From NCBI RefSeq assembly GCF_002093745.1, contig NZ_MTSB01000018.1, forward strand, positions 1 through 64,000: a DNA stretch of 64,000 nt, in the 5' to 3' direction. Under the pieces are notes generated by a model that ran no database searches, was not told where the DNA came from, and worked only from the letters and a program-made list of their open reading frames with translations. The position numbers and the translations under genes are program-made. Origin of the DNA: Pseudomonas graminis (GTDB lineage Bacteria; Pseudomonadota; Gammaproteobacteria; Pseudomonadales; Pseudomonadaceae). Shown piece after piece: positions 17,401 through 27,746 of the stretch. The first letter of the stretch is position 1; each line of letters starts with the position of its first letter.

Positions 17401-17877
17401 TCACACCTGCTGCGACAGTAATTGGCCGTCGACCATGCGCAAGCGCTTGGACAACGAGATGGCCAGGGCGCGAATGATCTTGGCGGCGATCTTCGGCGCA
17501 TCGTCGAGCATCTTGTCCAGCGAGTCGCGTCCCAGGTTCAATAACTGGCAACTGGTCGCCGCGATGCAACTGGCCGAGCGACGCTCGCCATCCAGCACCG
17601 CCATTTCGCCAAATGCCCGGCCACGCCGCAAGACCGCGATTTCCACCTGCTGACCGTCACCGGCAAGCTTCTGCACGGACACGGTGCCCTGGTGGATGAT
17701 GCACATGAACGTCCCTGCATCGCCCTCGGCAAAGATGGCTTCGCCTTTTTCGATATCGGTGATGCTGAAATACCCGGCCACGTTGAAGAAATCGCCGGGC
17801 AGCAGGGTGTCAAACAGGCCGCAATCGAGCAGCATGTCGCGTATCGCGTTGTTCAGGTTGGACAGTGGTTCTGACAT
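17401..17877 (-). CDS. Cyclic nucleotide-binding domain protein (Crp-like sensor fold)
   Basis: 158 residues containing one cNMP-binding beta roll (about 25-140): FSITDIEKGEAIFAEGDAGT, then the phosphate-binding cassette RGRAFGEMAVLDGERRSASC with the GE...R-S pattern. There is no C-terminal helix-turn-helix, so it is not a classical transcription factor; the final helix is short and ends in QQV. Possibly a stand-alone sensor subunit. Lies 65 nt downstream of yajD's start on the same strand. Confidence 0.85.
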   Translation of the reverse strand: MSEPLSNLNNAIRDMLLDCGLFDTLLPGDFFNVAGYFSITDIEKGEAIFAEGDAGTFMCIIHQGTVSVQKLAGDGQQVEIAVLRRGRAFGEMAVLDGERRSASCIAATSCQLLNLGRDSLDKMLDDAPKIAAKIIRALAISLSKRLRMVDGQLLSQQV

Positions 17878-17953
17878 GTTCGGTCTTGTAATCCTGACGA
17901 AGGGGCAACTCCGCTGCCCCCGATCCTAGTAAGACAGGTGTTTCACACCAAGT

Positions 17954-20014
17954 TCATTCGGCGATCTGCAATACCTTGAAGATAAACGCGTACTCCAGTG
18001 CCACGTCGCGCAAGCCCTGATAGCGACCGCTCATGCCGCCGTGTCCGGCACCCAGCTCGGTCTTGAGCAGCAGCAGGTTGTCATCGGTCTTGCGGTCGCG
18101 CAGCCGGGCGACCCATTTGGCAGCTTCCCAGTACTGCACGCGGCTGTCGTTGTAACCGGCGATGACCAGCATGGCCGGGTAAGCCTGAGCGCTGACATTC
18201 TCATAAGGCGCATAGGCCTTGATGCGCGCGTAGACGTCCGGTTCTTGAGGGTTGCCCCATTCATCGTATTCAGTGACGGTCAGTGGCAGATCCGGGTCGA
18301 GCATGGTGTTCAACACATCCACGAACGGCACCTCGGCAATCGCCGCCTTGAACAGCTCGGGGCGTTGATTGAGGACCGCACCGATCAGCAGGCCACCGGC
18401 GCTGCCGCCGCTGATCACCAGTTGCTCGGCGCTGGTCAGGCCTTGTGCGATGAGATGTTCGGCGCAAGCAATGAAGTCGCCGAAGGTATTTTGCTTGTGT
18501 TCCTGCTTGCCGTTGCGATACCAGGCTTCGCCCAGTTCGCCGCCGCCACGCACGTGTGCGATGGCGAACGCCACGCCCCGGTCCAGCAGGCTCAGGCGCG
18601 CGTGGGAAAACCACGGGTCCAGGCTTTCGCCATAAGCGCCGTAGCCATACAGGTACAGCGGAGTCGACTTGCCAGCCAGTTCGCGTTTGACCACCAGGCT
18701 GATCGGCACCTGAGTACCGTCGCTGGCTGTGGCCCACAAACGCTGGCTGACGTAGGCATCGGCGTCAAAAGTACCCAGCACCGGGGTTTCCTTGAGCACC
18801 ACTTGCTCGCCGGTCGCCAAGGTCAGCTGACGCACTTGCGCCGGACGGTTCAGCGACTGATAACGCAGGCGAACCCTGTCGCTGTCGAATTCCAGCGTGT
18901 CTTGCACATACAGGCTGTAGGCGGCGTCCGGCAATTGCACGCGATAGGCCGGCAGATCCTGAGGGCGGACTTCGATCACCGGCAGGCCGCCTTCGCGCAG
19001 GCTCAGGCTGATACCTTTGGCGTTGAGGCTGACGCCTTCGAGCATCACCTGGTCGTCATGCGCCACCAGTGTCTGCCAGTCATCCCGCACCGGCACGCTG
19101 CCAGCCTGCTCTGGCGCATGGTAAAGCGCGAAGTTGATGCCGCTCTGATTGCTGCGGATGAACCAGCTCCAGACGCCATTGAGCAGGCCGTGATCAGGGT
19201 AGTACTCGTGCCCTTCGACGCGCGGCGCCAGGCAGGTGAAGTCCTGCTCGGGATGATCGGCATCCAGCACCCAGGCTTCGCTGGTGGTCTTGCTGTTGAG
19301 CAGGATGACCAGTTGGCGCTCGGAACTGGTGCGGAAGCAATGCAGAAAGAAACGGCCGTCCGGCTCGTCGAACACCAGGTTTGCCGAAGCGTCGCCCAAT
19401 GCATAACGATGCAGCTTGCCCGGACGGTGAGTGTCGTCCAGCTCACCGAAAAACAGCGTTTGGCTGTCGTTGGCCCAGGTCATGCTGCCGTCGCTGTTTT
19501 CAAACGGCAGGCTGCTGACCTGGCCAGTGCTCAGTTCCTTGACGAACAGTTGATAGATTTCATCGCCACTGGTGTCCAGGCTGTAAGCCAGACGCTTATG
19601 GTCCGGGCTGATGCTGAACGCGCCCAGCGAAAAGAAGCCGCCATCGGCCATCGCATTCGGGTCCAGCAGCAGCTCTTCGCGGCTTTCATCCACGGTGTTG
19701 GCGTCGTCAGCCGGGCGCGGGCAGCGATAGTGCCGGGCATATTCATCGCCTTCGGTGGTGCGCGTGTAATACAGGTACGGCCCCCAAGGGGAGGGCAGCG
19801 AAAGATCGGTTTCCAGAATACGGCTCTTGATCTCCTTAAAAAGGTGTTCGCGCAGTGGGGCCTGGTCCGCCAGTTGTTGTTCCTGCCAGGCGTTCTCGGC
19901 CTTGAGGTAGTCGAGCACTTCGTCGGTGTCGCGATTCTGTAGCCAGGCGTAGGGATCGGAGCCATCGGCCTGGCGAGCGATCGGGGCGCTGGAGGTTGCA
20001 TTCGAAAAGGACAT
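17954..20014 (-). CDS. ptrB: Oligopeptidase B / S9 family prolyl oligopeptidase
   Basis: Cytoplasmic serine peptidase that cleaves small peptides after basic residues. 686 residues: an N-terminal seven-bladed propeller (about 70-410) and a C-terminal alpha/beta hydrolase domain. The nucleophile is in SGGSAGGLLIGAVLNQRPEL; the substrate-specificity Glu loop is VPFVDVLNTMLDPDLPLT; the catalytic Asp lies in YNDSRVQYWEAAKW and the His in GAGHGGMSGR. Length and order match protease II. The antisense strand has an equally long open frame, a codon-bias artefact. Confidence 0.93.
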   Translation of the reverse strand: MSFSNATSSAPIARQADGSDPYAWLQNRDTDEVLDYLKAENAWQEQQLADQAPLREHLFKEIKSRILETDLSLPSPWGPYLYYTRTTEGDEYARHYRCPRPADDANTVDESREELLLDPNAMADGGFFSLGAFSISPDHKRLAYSLDTSGDEIYQLFVKELSTGQVSSLPFENSDGSMTWANDSQTLFFGELDDTHRPGKLHRYALGDASANLVFDEPDGRFFLHCFRTSSERQLVILLNSKTTSEAWVLDADHPEQDFTCLAPRVEGHEYYPDHGLLNGVWSWFIRSNQSGINFALYHAPEQAGSVPVRDDWQTLVAHDDQVMLEGVSLNAKGISLSLREGGLPVIEVRPQDLPAYRVQLPDAAYSLYVQDTLEFDSDRVRLRYQSLNRPAQVRQLTLATGEQVVLKETPVLGTFDADAYVSQRLWATASDGTQVPISLVVKRELAGKSTPLYLYGYGAYGESLDPWFSHARLSLLDRGVAFAIAHVRGGGELGEAWYRNGKQEHKQNTFGDFIACAEHLIAQGLTSAEQLVISGGSAGGLLIGAVLNQRPELFKAAIAEVPFVDVLNTMLDPDLPLTVTEYDEWGNPQEPDVYARIKAYAPYENVSAQAYPAMLVIAGYNDSRVQYWEAAKWVARLRDRKTDDNLLLLKTELGAGHGGMSGRYQGLRDVALEYAFIFKVLQIAE

Positions 20015-20146
20015 GCTGGGCTCTCTGTTAAGGCATCAATCATGGAAATATCGGTACACGCTGAACCGATTACTGAAGCGAGGCAAGCCGCGTCAGGCAA
20101 AAGCCGTTATCATAAGCGCCTCTTTACCTGCCTTACCACGGACGTC

Positions 20147-20623
20147 ATGACCGAAAACGACTATCTGATCGCCTGGAGCGTCTACGCCTTCGCCGCGTTG
20201 GGTTGCCTGCTGGTATGGTTCCTGGCGACCCGCTGGATGTGGCGGTACCTCAAGGAACCCTTGCTGGTGGCCGTCGCGGTGCTGCTGTTTACGCCGACCA
20301 TGGTCGACCCTGCCAAGGACGCGATGGCGCCGGCCATTGCCATCACCGCGCTGGACCTGATGTTCAAGGTCGGCAGCAATGTCTGGGCTGCGGTGTCGGA
20401 TCTGGCCATGTATGGCATGTTCGCGCTGTGTGCGTACCTGCTGTTTGTGCTGATCCGCTGGCCGATCGAGCGTAGCCGTAAGGCGCGTCAGCCGCAGCCG
20501 GTTGCCCAGCCCGTCGAAACAGACCCCGCTGACGAACCGTTTGCCGAAGACGATTCGTTCGCGCGCAGAACCGCTGCACCCCTTCCTCCGGCCAGAGGCA
20601 CGCGGGTAGAACCGCGGTTGTAG
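20147..20623 (+). CDS. Hypothetical membrane protein
   Basis: 158 residues from the ATG at 20147 (start by hydrophobicity; an in-frame start at 20042 would give an implausible charged leader). Three hydrophobic stretches, roughly residues 8-27, 37-55 and 83-105, then a Pro/Arg/Glu-rich cytoplasmic tail with RSRKARQPQPVAQPVE. The family looks like a conserved Pseudomonas inner-membrane protein of unknown function. Divergent from ptrB, 75 nt ahead of the glutamine amidotransferase gene. Confidence 0.65.
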   Translation: MTENDYLIAWSVYAFAALGCLLVWFLATRWMWRYLKEPLLVAVAVLLFTPTMVDPAKDAMAPAIAITALDLMFKVGSNVWAAVSDLAMYGMFALCAYLLFVLIRWPIERSRKARQPQPVAQPVETDPADEPFAEDDSFARRTAAPLPPARGTRVEPRL

Positions 20624-20697
20624 ATCCCGCTTCGCTGGCAGCGCCGTTGTGTGCGGCGCATGACCCGCCGCAAACGTCTTGAAGCGAGAACCTGAGC

Positions 20698-21486
20698 ATG
20701 TGTGAACTACTGGGCATGAGTGCCAATGTCCCGACCGATATCGTTTTCAGCTTCACCGGGCTGATGCAGCGCGGCGGCCGCACTGGCCCGCATCGCGATG
20801 GCTGGGGCATTGCCTTCTATGAAGGCCGTGGCCTGCGCCTGTTTCAGGACCCGGCCGCCAGCAGCGAGTCGGAAGTCGCGCAACTGGTGCAGCGTTACCC
20901 CATCAAGAGCGAAGTCGTGATTGGCCATATTCGTCAGGCCAACGTCGGCAAGGTCTGCCTGTCCAACACTCATCCTTTCGTACGCGAACTCTGGGGCCGC
21001 AACTGGTGCTTTGCGCACAATGGCCAGTTGGCTGACTTCACACCGGGCGTCACGTTCTACCGGCCGGTGGGCGATACCGACAGCGAAGCGGCCTTCTGTG
21101 ATTTGCTCAATCGTGTCCGCGAAGCGTTCCCGGAGCCGGTCGAGATCGAAGAGTTGCTGCCTTCGCTGATCCAGGCCTGCACTGAATACCGTAGTAAAGG
21201 CGTGTTCAATTGCCTGTTGAGTGACGGTGACTGGCTGTTCTGCTTTTGCAGTACCAAGCTGGCACATATCACCCGTCGCGCACCGTTCGGTCCCGCCCGG
21301 CTGAAGGACGTCGATGTGATCGTCGATTTCCAGGCCGAGACCACGCCGCACGACGTGGTGACGGTCATCGCCACCGAACCGTTGACCGAGAACGAAAACT
21401 GGAACCGCTACGAGCCGGGCCAGTGGAGCCTTTGGCGCAAGGGCGAGTGCGTCGTACAGGGATCGGTCGCTACCGATCAGCCATAA
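20698..21486 (+). CDS. yafJ: Class II glutamine amidotransferase (YafJ family)
   Basis: 262 residues beginning [10 protein letters not shown] with the catalytic Cys at position 2 (N-terminal nucleophile after Met removal). Other type II amidotransferase motifs are [41 protein letters not shown] (oxyanion Asn/Gly) and [12 protein letters not shown]. YafJ proteins are putative glutamine amidohydrolases without an attached synthetase domain; the acceptor is unknown. AAGCGAGAACC precedes the ATG. Followed 46 nt later by the DUF2937 gene, probably one operon. Confidence 0.93.
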   Translation: MCELLGMSANVPTDIVFSFTGLMQRGGRTGPHRDGWGIAFYEGRGLRLFQDPAASSESEVAQLVQRYPIKSEVVIGHIRQANVGKVCLSNTHPFVRELWGRNWCFAHNGQLADFTPGVTFYRPVGDTDSEAAFCDLLNRVREAFPEPVEIEELLPSLIQACTEYRSKGVFNCLLSDGDWLFCFCSTKLAHITRRAPFGPARLKDVDVIVDFQAETTPHDVVTVIATEPLTENENWNRYEPGQWSLWRKGECVVQGSVATDQP

Positions 21487-21532
21487 GACGCCTGTTCACC
21501 TGAACACTGGATAGAAAAGAAGAGGGATATTG

Positions 21533-22057
21533 ATGCTGCGAAGTTATCTGCGATTGGTCCTGTTCACGGTGGGCCTGCTGTTCGGGGTACAGATTCCCGG
21601 TTTTATCAGTGACTACAGCAAGCGTGTCGAGGCGCATCTGATCGAAGCGCAACAGGCCGTTAAAGGCTACAACGCCACGGCGCAGCAGTTCTTCAAGGGC
21701 GATATACAGGCGCTGATTCAGCACTACCGCAACAGCGAAGACCCTGTTTTCCGAACCGATGCGGACAACATCGATACGTTGATGACCCGAACTCACATCC
21801 TTGAGCGTCAATGGCTCGGGCTTCAGGGCGCCTGGTATTCCAGGGCCATCTTTGTCGCGACATCTGCCGATCCGGATATTCGTCGCGAAACCTTCAACGG
21901 CTATACGTGGCAAGTACTGCTGGCACCTGAAGTGATCGCTTGGGGCATCATTACCGCGTTGCTGCTGGCACTGGTGATCGAGAGCGTCGTGTTGTTGCTC
22001 GGCTGGGTGGTCAGTGGCGGACGGCGCAAGCCGCAACTTTCAAGGGACCGGCACTGA
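21533..22057 (+). CDS. DUF2937 family membrane protein
   Basis: 174 residues from the ATG at 21533, after GAGGGATATT; an in-frame TTG lies one codon upstream. A hydrophobic N-terminus (about 5-25) and a second long hydrophobic segment at 135-160 flank a soluble, probably periplasmic loop with GYNATAQQFFKGDIQALIQH and a LERQWLGLQGAW motif. This is the pattern of DUF2937, proteins of unknown function. Downstream of yafJ. Confidence 0.8.
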   Translation: MLRSYLRLVLFTVGLLFGVQIPGFISDYSKRVEAHLIEAQQAVKGYNATAQQFFKGDIQALIQHYRNSEDPVFRTDADNIDTLMTRTHILERQWLGLQGAWYSRAIFVATSADPDIRRETFNGYTWQVLLAPEVIAWGIITALLLALVIESVVLLLGWVVSGGRRKPQLSRDRH

Positions 22058-22191
22058 CGGCTGGCACACGCACGTGCCAGGCTCTGTAAGTCAGGCTTTG
22101 TAACTAAAGTGGCTGCGCTCAGTGATGTTTGATTACAAACAGGCTTGAGCGCGAGCCCGATCTGAACGGCGTGTACAGGACTCCAATCCCC
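22058..22191. other. Convergent intergenic region
   Basis: Contains the hairpin ctggcac/gtgccag (22061-22080) without a T-run, a weak candidate terminator for the DUF2937 gene. Confidence 0.4.
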
Positions 22192-23370
22192 TCACTTCGC
22201 CAGGTGACGCATGCCTTCTTCCAGCCCGCGCAAGGTCAGCGGGTACATCTGGCCTTCGATCAGGTCGCGCACGATATGCGTGGACGTGGTGTATTCCCAG
22301 GCATCCTTGGGGTAGGGATTGATCCAGATGATCTTCTTGAACTTGGCCATGAAGCGTTGCATCCACACATAGCCTGCTTCTTCGTTCCAGTGTTCGACAC
22401 TGCCGCCGGGCTGCGTGATTTCATAGGGCGCCATCGAGGCGTCGCCGATGAAGATCACTTTGTAGTCCGCGCCATACTTGTGCAGCAGGTCCTGGGTGGA
22501 CGTGCGTTCAGAACCCCGGCGCAGGTTGTTCTTCCACACGGATTCGTAGATGAAGTTATGGAAGTAGAAATACTCCATGTGCTTGAACTCGGTCTTGCAG
22601 GCCGAAAACAACTCCTCGCACACTTTGACGTGCGCATCCATCGAACCGCCGATGTCGAACAGCAGCAACAATTTAATGGTGTTGCGTCGCTCGGGGCGCA
22701 TTTGAATGTTCAGCAGGCCTGCATCACGCGCGGTGTGGTCGATGGTGCCATCGATATCCAGTTCGTCTGCTGCACCCTGACGGGCGAACTTGCGCAGGCG
22801 TCGCAACGCGACCTTGATGTTGCGTGTGCCCAGCTCAACCTGATCGTCCAGGTTCTTGTACTCGCGCTGATCCCAGACCTTGACCGCCTTGCCCTTGCGT
22901 TCCCCGGCGTCGCCGACACGAATGCCTTCCGGGTTGTAACCGCCCGAACCGAACGGGCTGGTGCCGCCGGTGCCGATCCACTTGTTGCCACCGGCGTGGC
23001 GTTCCTTCTGCTCCTCCAGGCGCTTCTTGAACTCATCGATAAGCTTGTCTAGGCCGCCCAGCGACTGGATTTGCGCGCGCTCTTCGTCGCTCAGCGAGCG
23101 CTCGAACTCCTTGCGCAGCCAGTCTTCAGGAATAAGTGCCTGCAAGTGATCATCGAGCTTTTCCAGGCCGTTGAAGTACGCACCGAAGGCCCGGTCGAAT
23201 TTGTCGAAATGGCGCTCGTCCTTGACCAGAATCGTGCGCGCCAAAAAGTAGAACTCATCGATATCGGCAAAGATGACCCGCTGTTTCAGGGCGTTGATCA
23301 GGTCCAGCAGTTCACGCAGAGACACCGGCACCTTGGCCGCGCGCATTTCGTTGAACAGGTTGAGCAGCAT
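22192..23370 (-). CDS. VWA domain-containing CoxE-like protein
   Basis: 392 residues. The N-terminal 150 or so contain FNEMRAAKVPVSLRELLDLI, typical of CoxE-like partners of MoxR ATPases. A low-complexity Gly/Ser patch around 125-150 leads to a von Willebrand A-like domain with LLLLFDIGGSMDAHVKVC: the MIDAS DxSxS is changed to DIGGS, as in many CoxE proteins. FIGDASMAPYEI and WINPYPKDAWEYT follow. MoxR-CoxE pairs act as metal-insertion or remodelling chaperones. Encoded directly after moxR (39-nt gap), so one operon. Confidence 0.9.
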   Translation of the reverse strand: MLLNLFNEMRAAKVPVSLRELLDLINALKQRVIFADIDEFYFLARTILVKDERHFDKFDRAFGAYFNGLEKLDDHLQALIPEDWLRKEFERSLSDEERAQIQSLGGLDKLIDEFKKRLEEQKERHAGGNKWIGTGGTSPFGSGGYNPEGIRVGDAGERKGKAVKVWDQREYKNLDDQVELGTRNIKVALRRLRKFARQGAADELDIDGTIDHTARDAGLLNIQMRPERRNTIKLLLLFDIGGSMDAHVKVCEELFSACKTEFKHMEYFYFHNFIYESVWKNNLRRGSERTSTQDLLHKYGADYKVIFIGDASMAPYEITQPGGSVEHWNEEAGYVWMQRFMAKFKKIIWINPYPKDAWEYTTSTHIVRDLIEGQMYPLTLRGLEEGMRHLAK

Positions 23371-23409
23371 GGCTGTCGCCCTTTTTCGTGGCGGGGTGGA
23401 TAAAGACGA

Positions 23410-24255
23410 TCAACGATTGCCGCGACGGCTCATGAAGGCCAGCCGTTCCAGCAGATGCACGTCTTGCTCGTTCTTGACCAGTGCCCCGGCCAGCGGCGGG
23501 ATCGCCTTGGTCGGGTCGCGCTCACGCAATACAGCCTCACCAATGTTGTCGGCCATCAGCAGCTTCAGCCAGTCCACCAATTCGGAGGTCGAGGGTTTTT
23601 TCTTCAGCCCCGGCACTTTGCGTACGTCGAAGAACACGTCCAGCGCCTCGCTGACCAGGTCTTTCTTGATGTCGGGGTAATGCACGTCGACGATGCGTTG
23701 CAGGGTGGCGCGGTCCGGGAAGGCGATGTAATGGAAGAAGCAACGGCGCAGAAACGCATCCGGCAGCTCTTTTTCGTTATTGGAGGTAATGATGATGATC
23801 GGTCGCTGTTTGGCTTTGATCGTTTCATCGGTCTCGTAAACGTAGAACTCCATCTTGTCGAGTTCCTGCAACAGGTCGTTGGGGAACTCGATATCGGCTT
23901 TGTCGATTTCGTCGATCAGCAAAATCACGCGCTCTTCCGACTCGAAGGCTTCCCACAGCTTGCCTTTCTTCAGGTAGTTGCGCACGTCGTGAACCTTGTC
24001 GACGCCCAGTTGCGAGTCGCGCAGACGGCTGACGGCATCGTATTCGTACAAGCCCTGATGCGCCTTGGTGGTGGATTTGATATGCCAGGTGATCAGCCGC
24101 GCACCGAACGATTCGGCCAATTGTTCGGCCAGCATGGTCTTGCCGGTGCCGGGCTCACCTTTTACCAGCAGCGGACGCTCCAGCGTGATTGCTGCGTTGA
24201 CTGCCAGCTTCAGATCGTCAGTGGCAACGTATGCCGGGGTGCCTTCGAACTTCAT
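23410..24255 (-). CDS. MoxR family AAA+ ATPase
   Basis: 281 residues, a single AAA+ domain: Walker A GEPGTGKTMLAEQLAE near residue 33, the MoxR-specific IKSTTKAHQGLYEYDAVSRL, Walker B ILLIDEIDKAD, sensor 1 ITSNNEKELPDAFLRRC (Asn and arginine finger), and sensor 2 LRRCFFHYIAFPD. These ATPases work with VWA partners, and the CoxE-like gene follows immediately downstream. The actual target complex is not encoded nearby. Confidence 0.93.
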   Translation of the reverse strand: MKFEGTPAYVATDDLKLAVNAAITLERPLLVKGEPGTGKTMLAEQLAESFGARLITWHIKSTTKAHQGLYEYDAVSRLRDSQLGVDKVHDVRNYLKKGKLWEAFESEERVILLIDEIDKADIEFPNDLLQELDKMEFYVYETDETIKAKQRPIIIITSNNEKELPDAFLRRCFFHYIAFPDRATLQRIVDVHYPDIKKDLVSEALDVFFDVRKVPGLKKKPSTSELVDWLKLLMADNIGEAVLRERDPTKAIPPLAGALVKNEQDVHLLERLAFMSRRGNR

Positions 24256-24446
24256 GGATCAATCCTTTTCGCGTGGGTGCGCATCGCCTGTCGGCACGCA
24301 CGCCGTCATGTGGGCAAGCAATGCCCGGACTATAACGCGGCTGCCCGACGGCTGTGAACGCAGACGCCTCATTCAGTTCTTGAATGGGGCGTCACGCCGT
24401 GACCGGGTCAAAACGGTAACGTTGTTTTGTGAGCTTGCCTGAAAAA

Positions 24447-25517
24447 CTAAGACCCCTTGCTGCTCTCATACCGCGCGTTGAAGGCCTGCACGAACGCATT
24501 GCGCAGAATCTGCAAAAAAGCCTGAAAGCCGCTGATGTCCTGCTGATGAACGCTGCCACTGAGGTCGACACGGGTGGCGAACTGGTTCTCGCGCTGGTTT
24601 TTCAGCACGGTTTCACTGGTGCCCACCAAGGCTTCCCAGACCGAGCGGAAAATGCCTTTGTCCTTGTTTTCGACATCCTGATGCCAGTTGAAGACATCGA
24701 CATTGCGCAGCAACGGTTTGATATAGCCGCTTAGCTGGCCTTTGTTGGCCTGCGCCTCGATCACGAGATCGCCATCGCCGGCGTTGAAGTCGAACTTGCC
24801 ATAGGCCGATGAAAAGTCGTTGAGCTTCTTGAGCTGGATGCCCGTGGCTCGCAGGCGGAAGTCGAAATCTTCAAAGTTGCTGAACGGGTCGAATCTGGCC
24901 GTGCTTTCCAGATTGGCATGCCCCAGCAGGCGCGCCTTGCCCTTGAACTCGGCATCGCGGTTGCCTTCTACATCCACCACGTTGGTCAGGTTATAGAAGC
25001 TGGCATTGACCTGGTCTGCATCGATGGTGACTTTTGGTGTTGAATTGAAGTTGTTGAAGGTGATGCGTCCGTTGTTGATCCGCACCTCGTTGAGGGTGAT
25101 CGGCAACAGTTTGTTCAATTGAGTTCGCCAGTCGGTGCCCTGACCGGTCTGGGACGCCTGCTTGTTGTTGCCACCGTCAACAAAGTTGATTTGCGGATCA
25201 GTGAACAATGCTTCTGCCACCACCGCGTGGTCGTTCCAGAGTGAATTCCAACTGACCGCCAGTTCGATCATCGGTGCATCGACGAAAGGTACCGGCACCT
25301 TGCCGTCGGTCTTGACGATTTTCAGCCCTTTGATGCGATAGGCACCGCGCCACAGCGCCAGATCCACATCGGTGATCTGGCCTCGATAGTCACCCATGTC
25401 GGCGAGCTTGTCGTTGAGATAGTCGCGTACCAGATACGGCAGGGCGATATTGATTGCGATCAGCAAGACGACCAGAGCGGCCAGCGTCCATAGCGGCCAG
25501 CTGTAGCGACGTTTCAT
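24447..25517 (-). CDS. DUF748 family (AsmA-like) envelope protein
   Basis: 356 residues from the ATG at 25517; GGAGACGC lies about 10 nt upstream, and an earlier ATG at 25538 has no ribosome binding site. One N-terminal membrane helix ([20 protein letters not shown]) anchors a long beta-rich periplasmic region with [18 protein letters not shown] and [18 protein letters not shown]. These are hallmarks of DUF748/AsmA-type proteins implicated in envelope lipid transport. About 60 residues with Phe-rich [13 protein letters not shown] follow. Monocistronic, 127 nt upstream (divergent) of cysK. Confidence 0.82.
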   Translation of the reverse strand: MKRRYSWPLWTLAALVVLLIAINIALPYLVRDYLNDKLADMGDYRGQITDVDLALWRGAYRIKGLKIVKTDGKVPVPFVDAPMIELAVSWNSLWNDHAVVAEALFTDPQINFVDGGNNKQASQTGQGTDWRTQLNKLLPITLNEVRINNGRITFNNFNSTPKVTIDADQVNASFYNLTNVVDVEGNRDAEFKGKARLLGHANLESTARFDPFSNFEDFDFRLRATGIQLKKLNDFSSAYGKFDFNAGDGDLVIEAQANKGQLSGYIKPLLRNVDVFNWHQDVENKDKGIFRSVWEALVGTSETVLKNQRENQFATRVDLSGSVHQQDISGFQAFLQILRNAFVQAFNARYESSKGS

Positions 25518-25644
25518 GACATGCGTCTCCTGTTTCAATGAAAGGATTGACTGCGTGCGCCGTCATCCGTTCGGTCGGACTGGACGCCCAAAGGTTGGCG
25601 GCATAGGCTTTGGGTCTTTAACCGATGTGTACAAGGACACCATC

Positions 25645-26619
25645 ATGAGTCGTATCTACGCAGATAACGCCCATTCCATCGGCAATACGCCACTGGTGCA
25701 GATCAACCGTCTTGCGCCACGCGGTGTCACGATTCTGGCCAAGATAGAAGGGCGTAATCCAGGCTATTCCGTCAAATGCCGTATCGGTGCCAACATGATC
25801 TGGGACGCCGAAAGCAGCGGCAGGCTCAAGCCCGGCATGACCATTGTCGAGCCCACTTCCGGCAACACAGGGATCGGTCTGGCGTTCGTTGCCGCCGCCC
25901 GTGGCTACAAGCTGATGCTCGCCATGCCGGCCTCCATGAGTATAGAGCGTCGCAAGGTGCTTAAGGCGCTCGGCGCTGAACTGGTGCTGACCGAACCCGC
26001 GAAAGGGATGAAAGGTGCCATCGCCAAAGCCGAAGAGCTGCTGGCCAGCGACCCGGAAACCTATTTCATGCCTGCGCAGTTCGAGAACCCGGCCAATCCG
26101 GCTATCCATGAGAAGACCACCGGTCCCGAAATATGGGCCGACACTGACGGGACAATCGATGTGCTGGTGGCCGGTGTCGGCACCGGTGGCACCATCACCG
26201 GTATTTCCCGGTACATCAAACACACGGCGGGCAAGCCGATCCTTTCGGTTGCGGTCGAGCCGGACAGTTCACCGATCATTACCCAGGCAATGGCGGGTGA
26301 AGAGATCACGCCCAGCCCACACAAGATTCAGGGGATTGGTGCCGGCTTCATTCCGAAAAACCTCGACCTGTCGATCGTGGACCGGGTTGAGCGCGTGACT
26401 GACGAAGAGTCCAAGGCCATGGCCCGGCGCCTGATGCAAGAGGAGGGGATTCTCTGTGGCATCTCTTGCGGCGCGGCGATGGCAGCGGCCGTCCGTCTGG
26501 CGGAAAAGCCGGAAATGCAGGGCAAGACCCTTGTCGTGATCCTGCCGGACTCCGGCGAGCGTTACTTGTCGAGCATGTTGTTCAGCGACCTGTTCACCGA
26601 TCAGGAGCTGTCGCAGTAA
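25645..26619 (+). CDS. cysK: Cysteine synthase A (O-acetylserine sulfhydrylase)
   Basis: PLP enzyme making L-cysteine from O-acetylserine and sulfide. 324 residues from the ATG at 25645 (AAGGACACC upstream), the usual size. [11 protein letters not shown] near the N-terminus, PLP lysine in [13 protein letters not shown], substrate loop [14 protein letters not shown], phosphate loop [10 protein letters not shown], and [15 protein letters not shown] with [14 protein letters not shown] at the end. The frame open upstream to 25516 has no start signals. Single gene, followed by a strong hairpin. Confidence 0.95.
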   Translation: MSRIYADNAHSIGNTPLVQINRLAPRGVTILAKIEGRNPGYSVKCRIGANMIWDAESSGRLKPGMTIVEPTSGNTGIGLAFVAAARGYKLMLAMPASMSIERRKVLKALGAELVLTEPAKGMKGAIAKAEELLASDPETYFMPAQFENPANPAIHEKTTGPEIWADTDGTIDVLVAGVGTGGTITGISRYIKHTAGKPILSVAVEPDSSPIITQAMAGEEITPSPHKIQGIGAGFIPKNLDLSIVDRVERVTDEESKAMARRLMQEEGILCGISCGAAMAAAVRLAEKPEMQGKTLVVILPDSGERYLSSMLFSDLFTDQELSQ

Positions 26620-26680
26620 CACATCTTCGCATGTGTACACTTCATGCGGGCAACGCAAGGGTTTATGATGGCCAGCTTGC

Positions 26681-26715
26681 CAGACGCCGGGATATTTCTG
26701 CCTCCCCGGCGTCTG
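26681..26715 (+). terminator. Putative terminator after cysK
   Basis: Perfect 11-bp stem cagacgccggg/cccggcgtctg with a 13-nt loop. No T-run follows, so it could be a terminator or an RNA-stabilising hairpin. Confidence 0.5.
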
Positions 26716-26793
26716 CGGTCCTTCATTCAATATCATGCATCACTGCTGCCTGCGTGACGTTCGGCGCTATTCGCCCGCTTCAAGGAGAGCTTC

Positions 26794-27732
26794 ATGACCT
26801 TTTCATTTGTTGCCAAGGCATCGATCCTGATGCTGTTCCTCGGCAGCACGCTGTATGTTCACCTGCGTGGGCGCGCCCGGCTGCCGCTGTTACGGCAGTT
26901 CGTCAATCATTCGGCGTTGTTTGCGCCTTATAACGCATTGATGTACCTGTTTTCCCGCGTACCGTCCGAGCCGTATCTGGACCGCAGCAAGTTTCCGGAA
27001 CTGGACATCCTCAAGGACAACTGGGAAACCATTCGCGACGAAGCCATGCACTTGTTTGACGAGGGTTACATCCGCGCGGCCGAGAAGAACAACGACGCCG
27101 GTTTCGGTTCATTCTTCAAGAAGGGCTGGAAGCGTTTCTACCTGAAATGGTACGACAAGGCACTGCCGTCTGCCGAAGCGCTGTGCCCGAAGACCGTTGC
27201 ACTGGTCAACAGCATTCCCAACGTCAAAGGCGCGATGTTTGCGCTGTTGCCGGGTGACAGTCACCTGAACCCGCACCGCGACCCGTTTGCCGGCTCGCTG
27301 CGTTATCACCTTGGCTTGTCCACGCCCAATTCCGATGCCTGCCGGATCTTTGTCGATGGCAAGGAGTACGCCTGGCGTGACGGGCAGGACGTCATGTTCG
27401 ATGAGACCTACGTACACTGGGTCAAGAATGAAACCACCCAGACCCGGGTGATTCTGTTCTGTGACATCGAACGCCCGCTGACCAACCGTTTCATGACCCG
27501 CATCAATCGCAGCGTCAGTGCGTTTCTGGGACGTGCGACAGCACCTCAGAACCTGGACGATGAGCGTGTCGGAGGGATCAACCAGGCGTATGCGTTCAGC
27601 AAGCGTTTCAGCGACAGCTTCAGTGGCAAGGTCAAGCAGTTCAAGCGCGCGAATCCCAAGGCGTATCGCGTCCTGCGGCCGGTGCTGGCGGTTGTCGTGC
27701 TGACGTTGCTGGGTTATTGGCTGTTTGGCTAA
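26794..27732 (+). CDS. lpxO: Aspartyl/asparaginyl beta-hydroxylase, lipid A 2-hydroxylase (LpxO) type
   Basis: Fe(II)/2-oxoglutarate dioxygenase that probably adds a 2-OH to a secondary lipid A acyl chain. 312 residues: an N-terminal membrane helix, the catalytic domain with iron ligands in LNPHRDPFAGSLRYHLGL (HxD) and the later His of ETYVHWVKNET plus the oxoglutarate Arg nearby, and a C-terminal hydrophobic helix (LAVVVLTLLGYWLF). This topology fits LpxO rather than soluble hydroxylases. LpxO paralogues differ in acyl-chain choice, so the exact position is not determined. Confidence 0.86.
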   Translation: MTFSFVAKASILMLFLGSTLYVHLRGRARLPLLRQFVNHSALFAPYNALMYLFSRVPSEPYLDRSKFPELDILKDNWETIRDEAMHLFDEGYIRAAEKNNDAGFGSFFKKGWKRFYLKWYDKALPSAEALCPKTVALVNSIPNVKGAMFALLPGDSHLNPHRDPFAGSLRYHLGLSTPNSDACRIFVDGKEYAWRDGQDVMFDETYVHWVKNETTQTRVILFCDIERPLTNRFMTRINRSVSAFLGRATAPQNLDDERVGGINQAYAFSKRFSDSFSGKVKQFKRANPKAYRVLRPVLAVVVLTLLGYWLFG

Positions 27733-27746
27733 TCCGCTGCTTTATC

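Noticed and set aside
18041..19942. 633-codon plus-strand frame opposite ptrB
   Set aside because: A codon-bias artefact of GC-rich DNA; ptrB on the minus strand has complete domain motifs.
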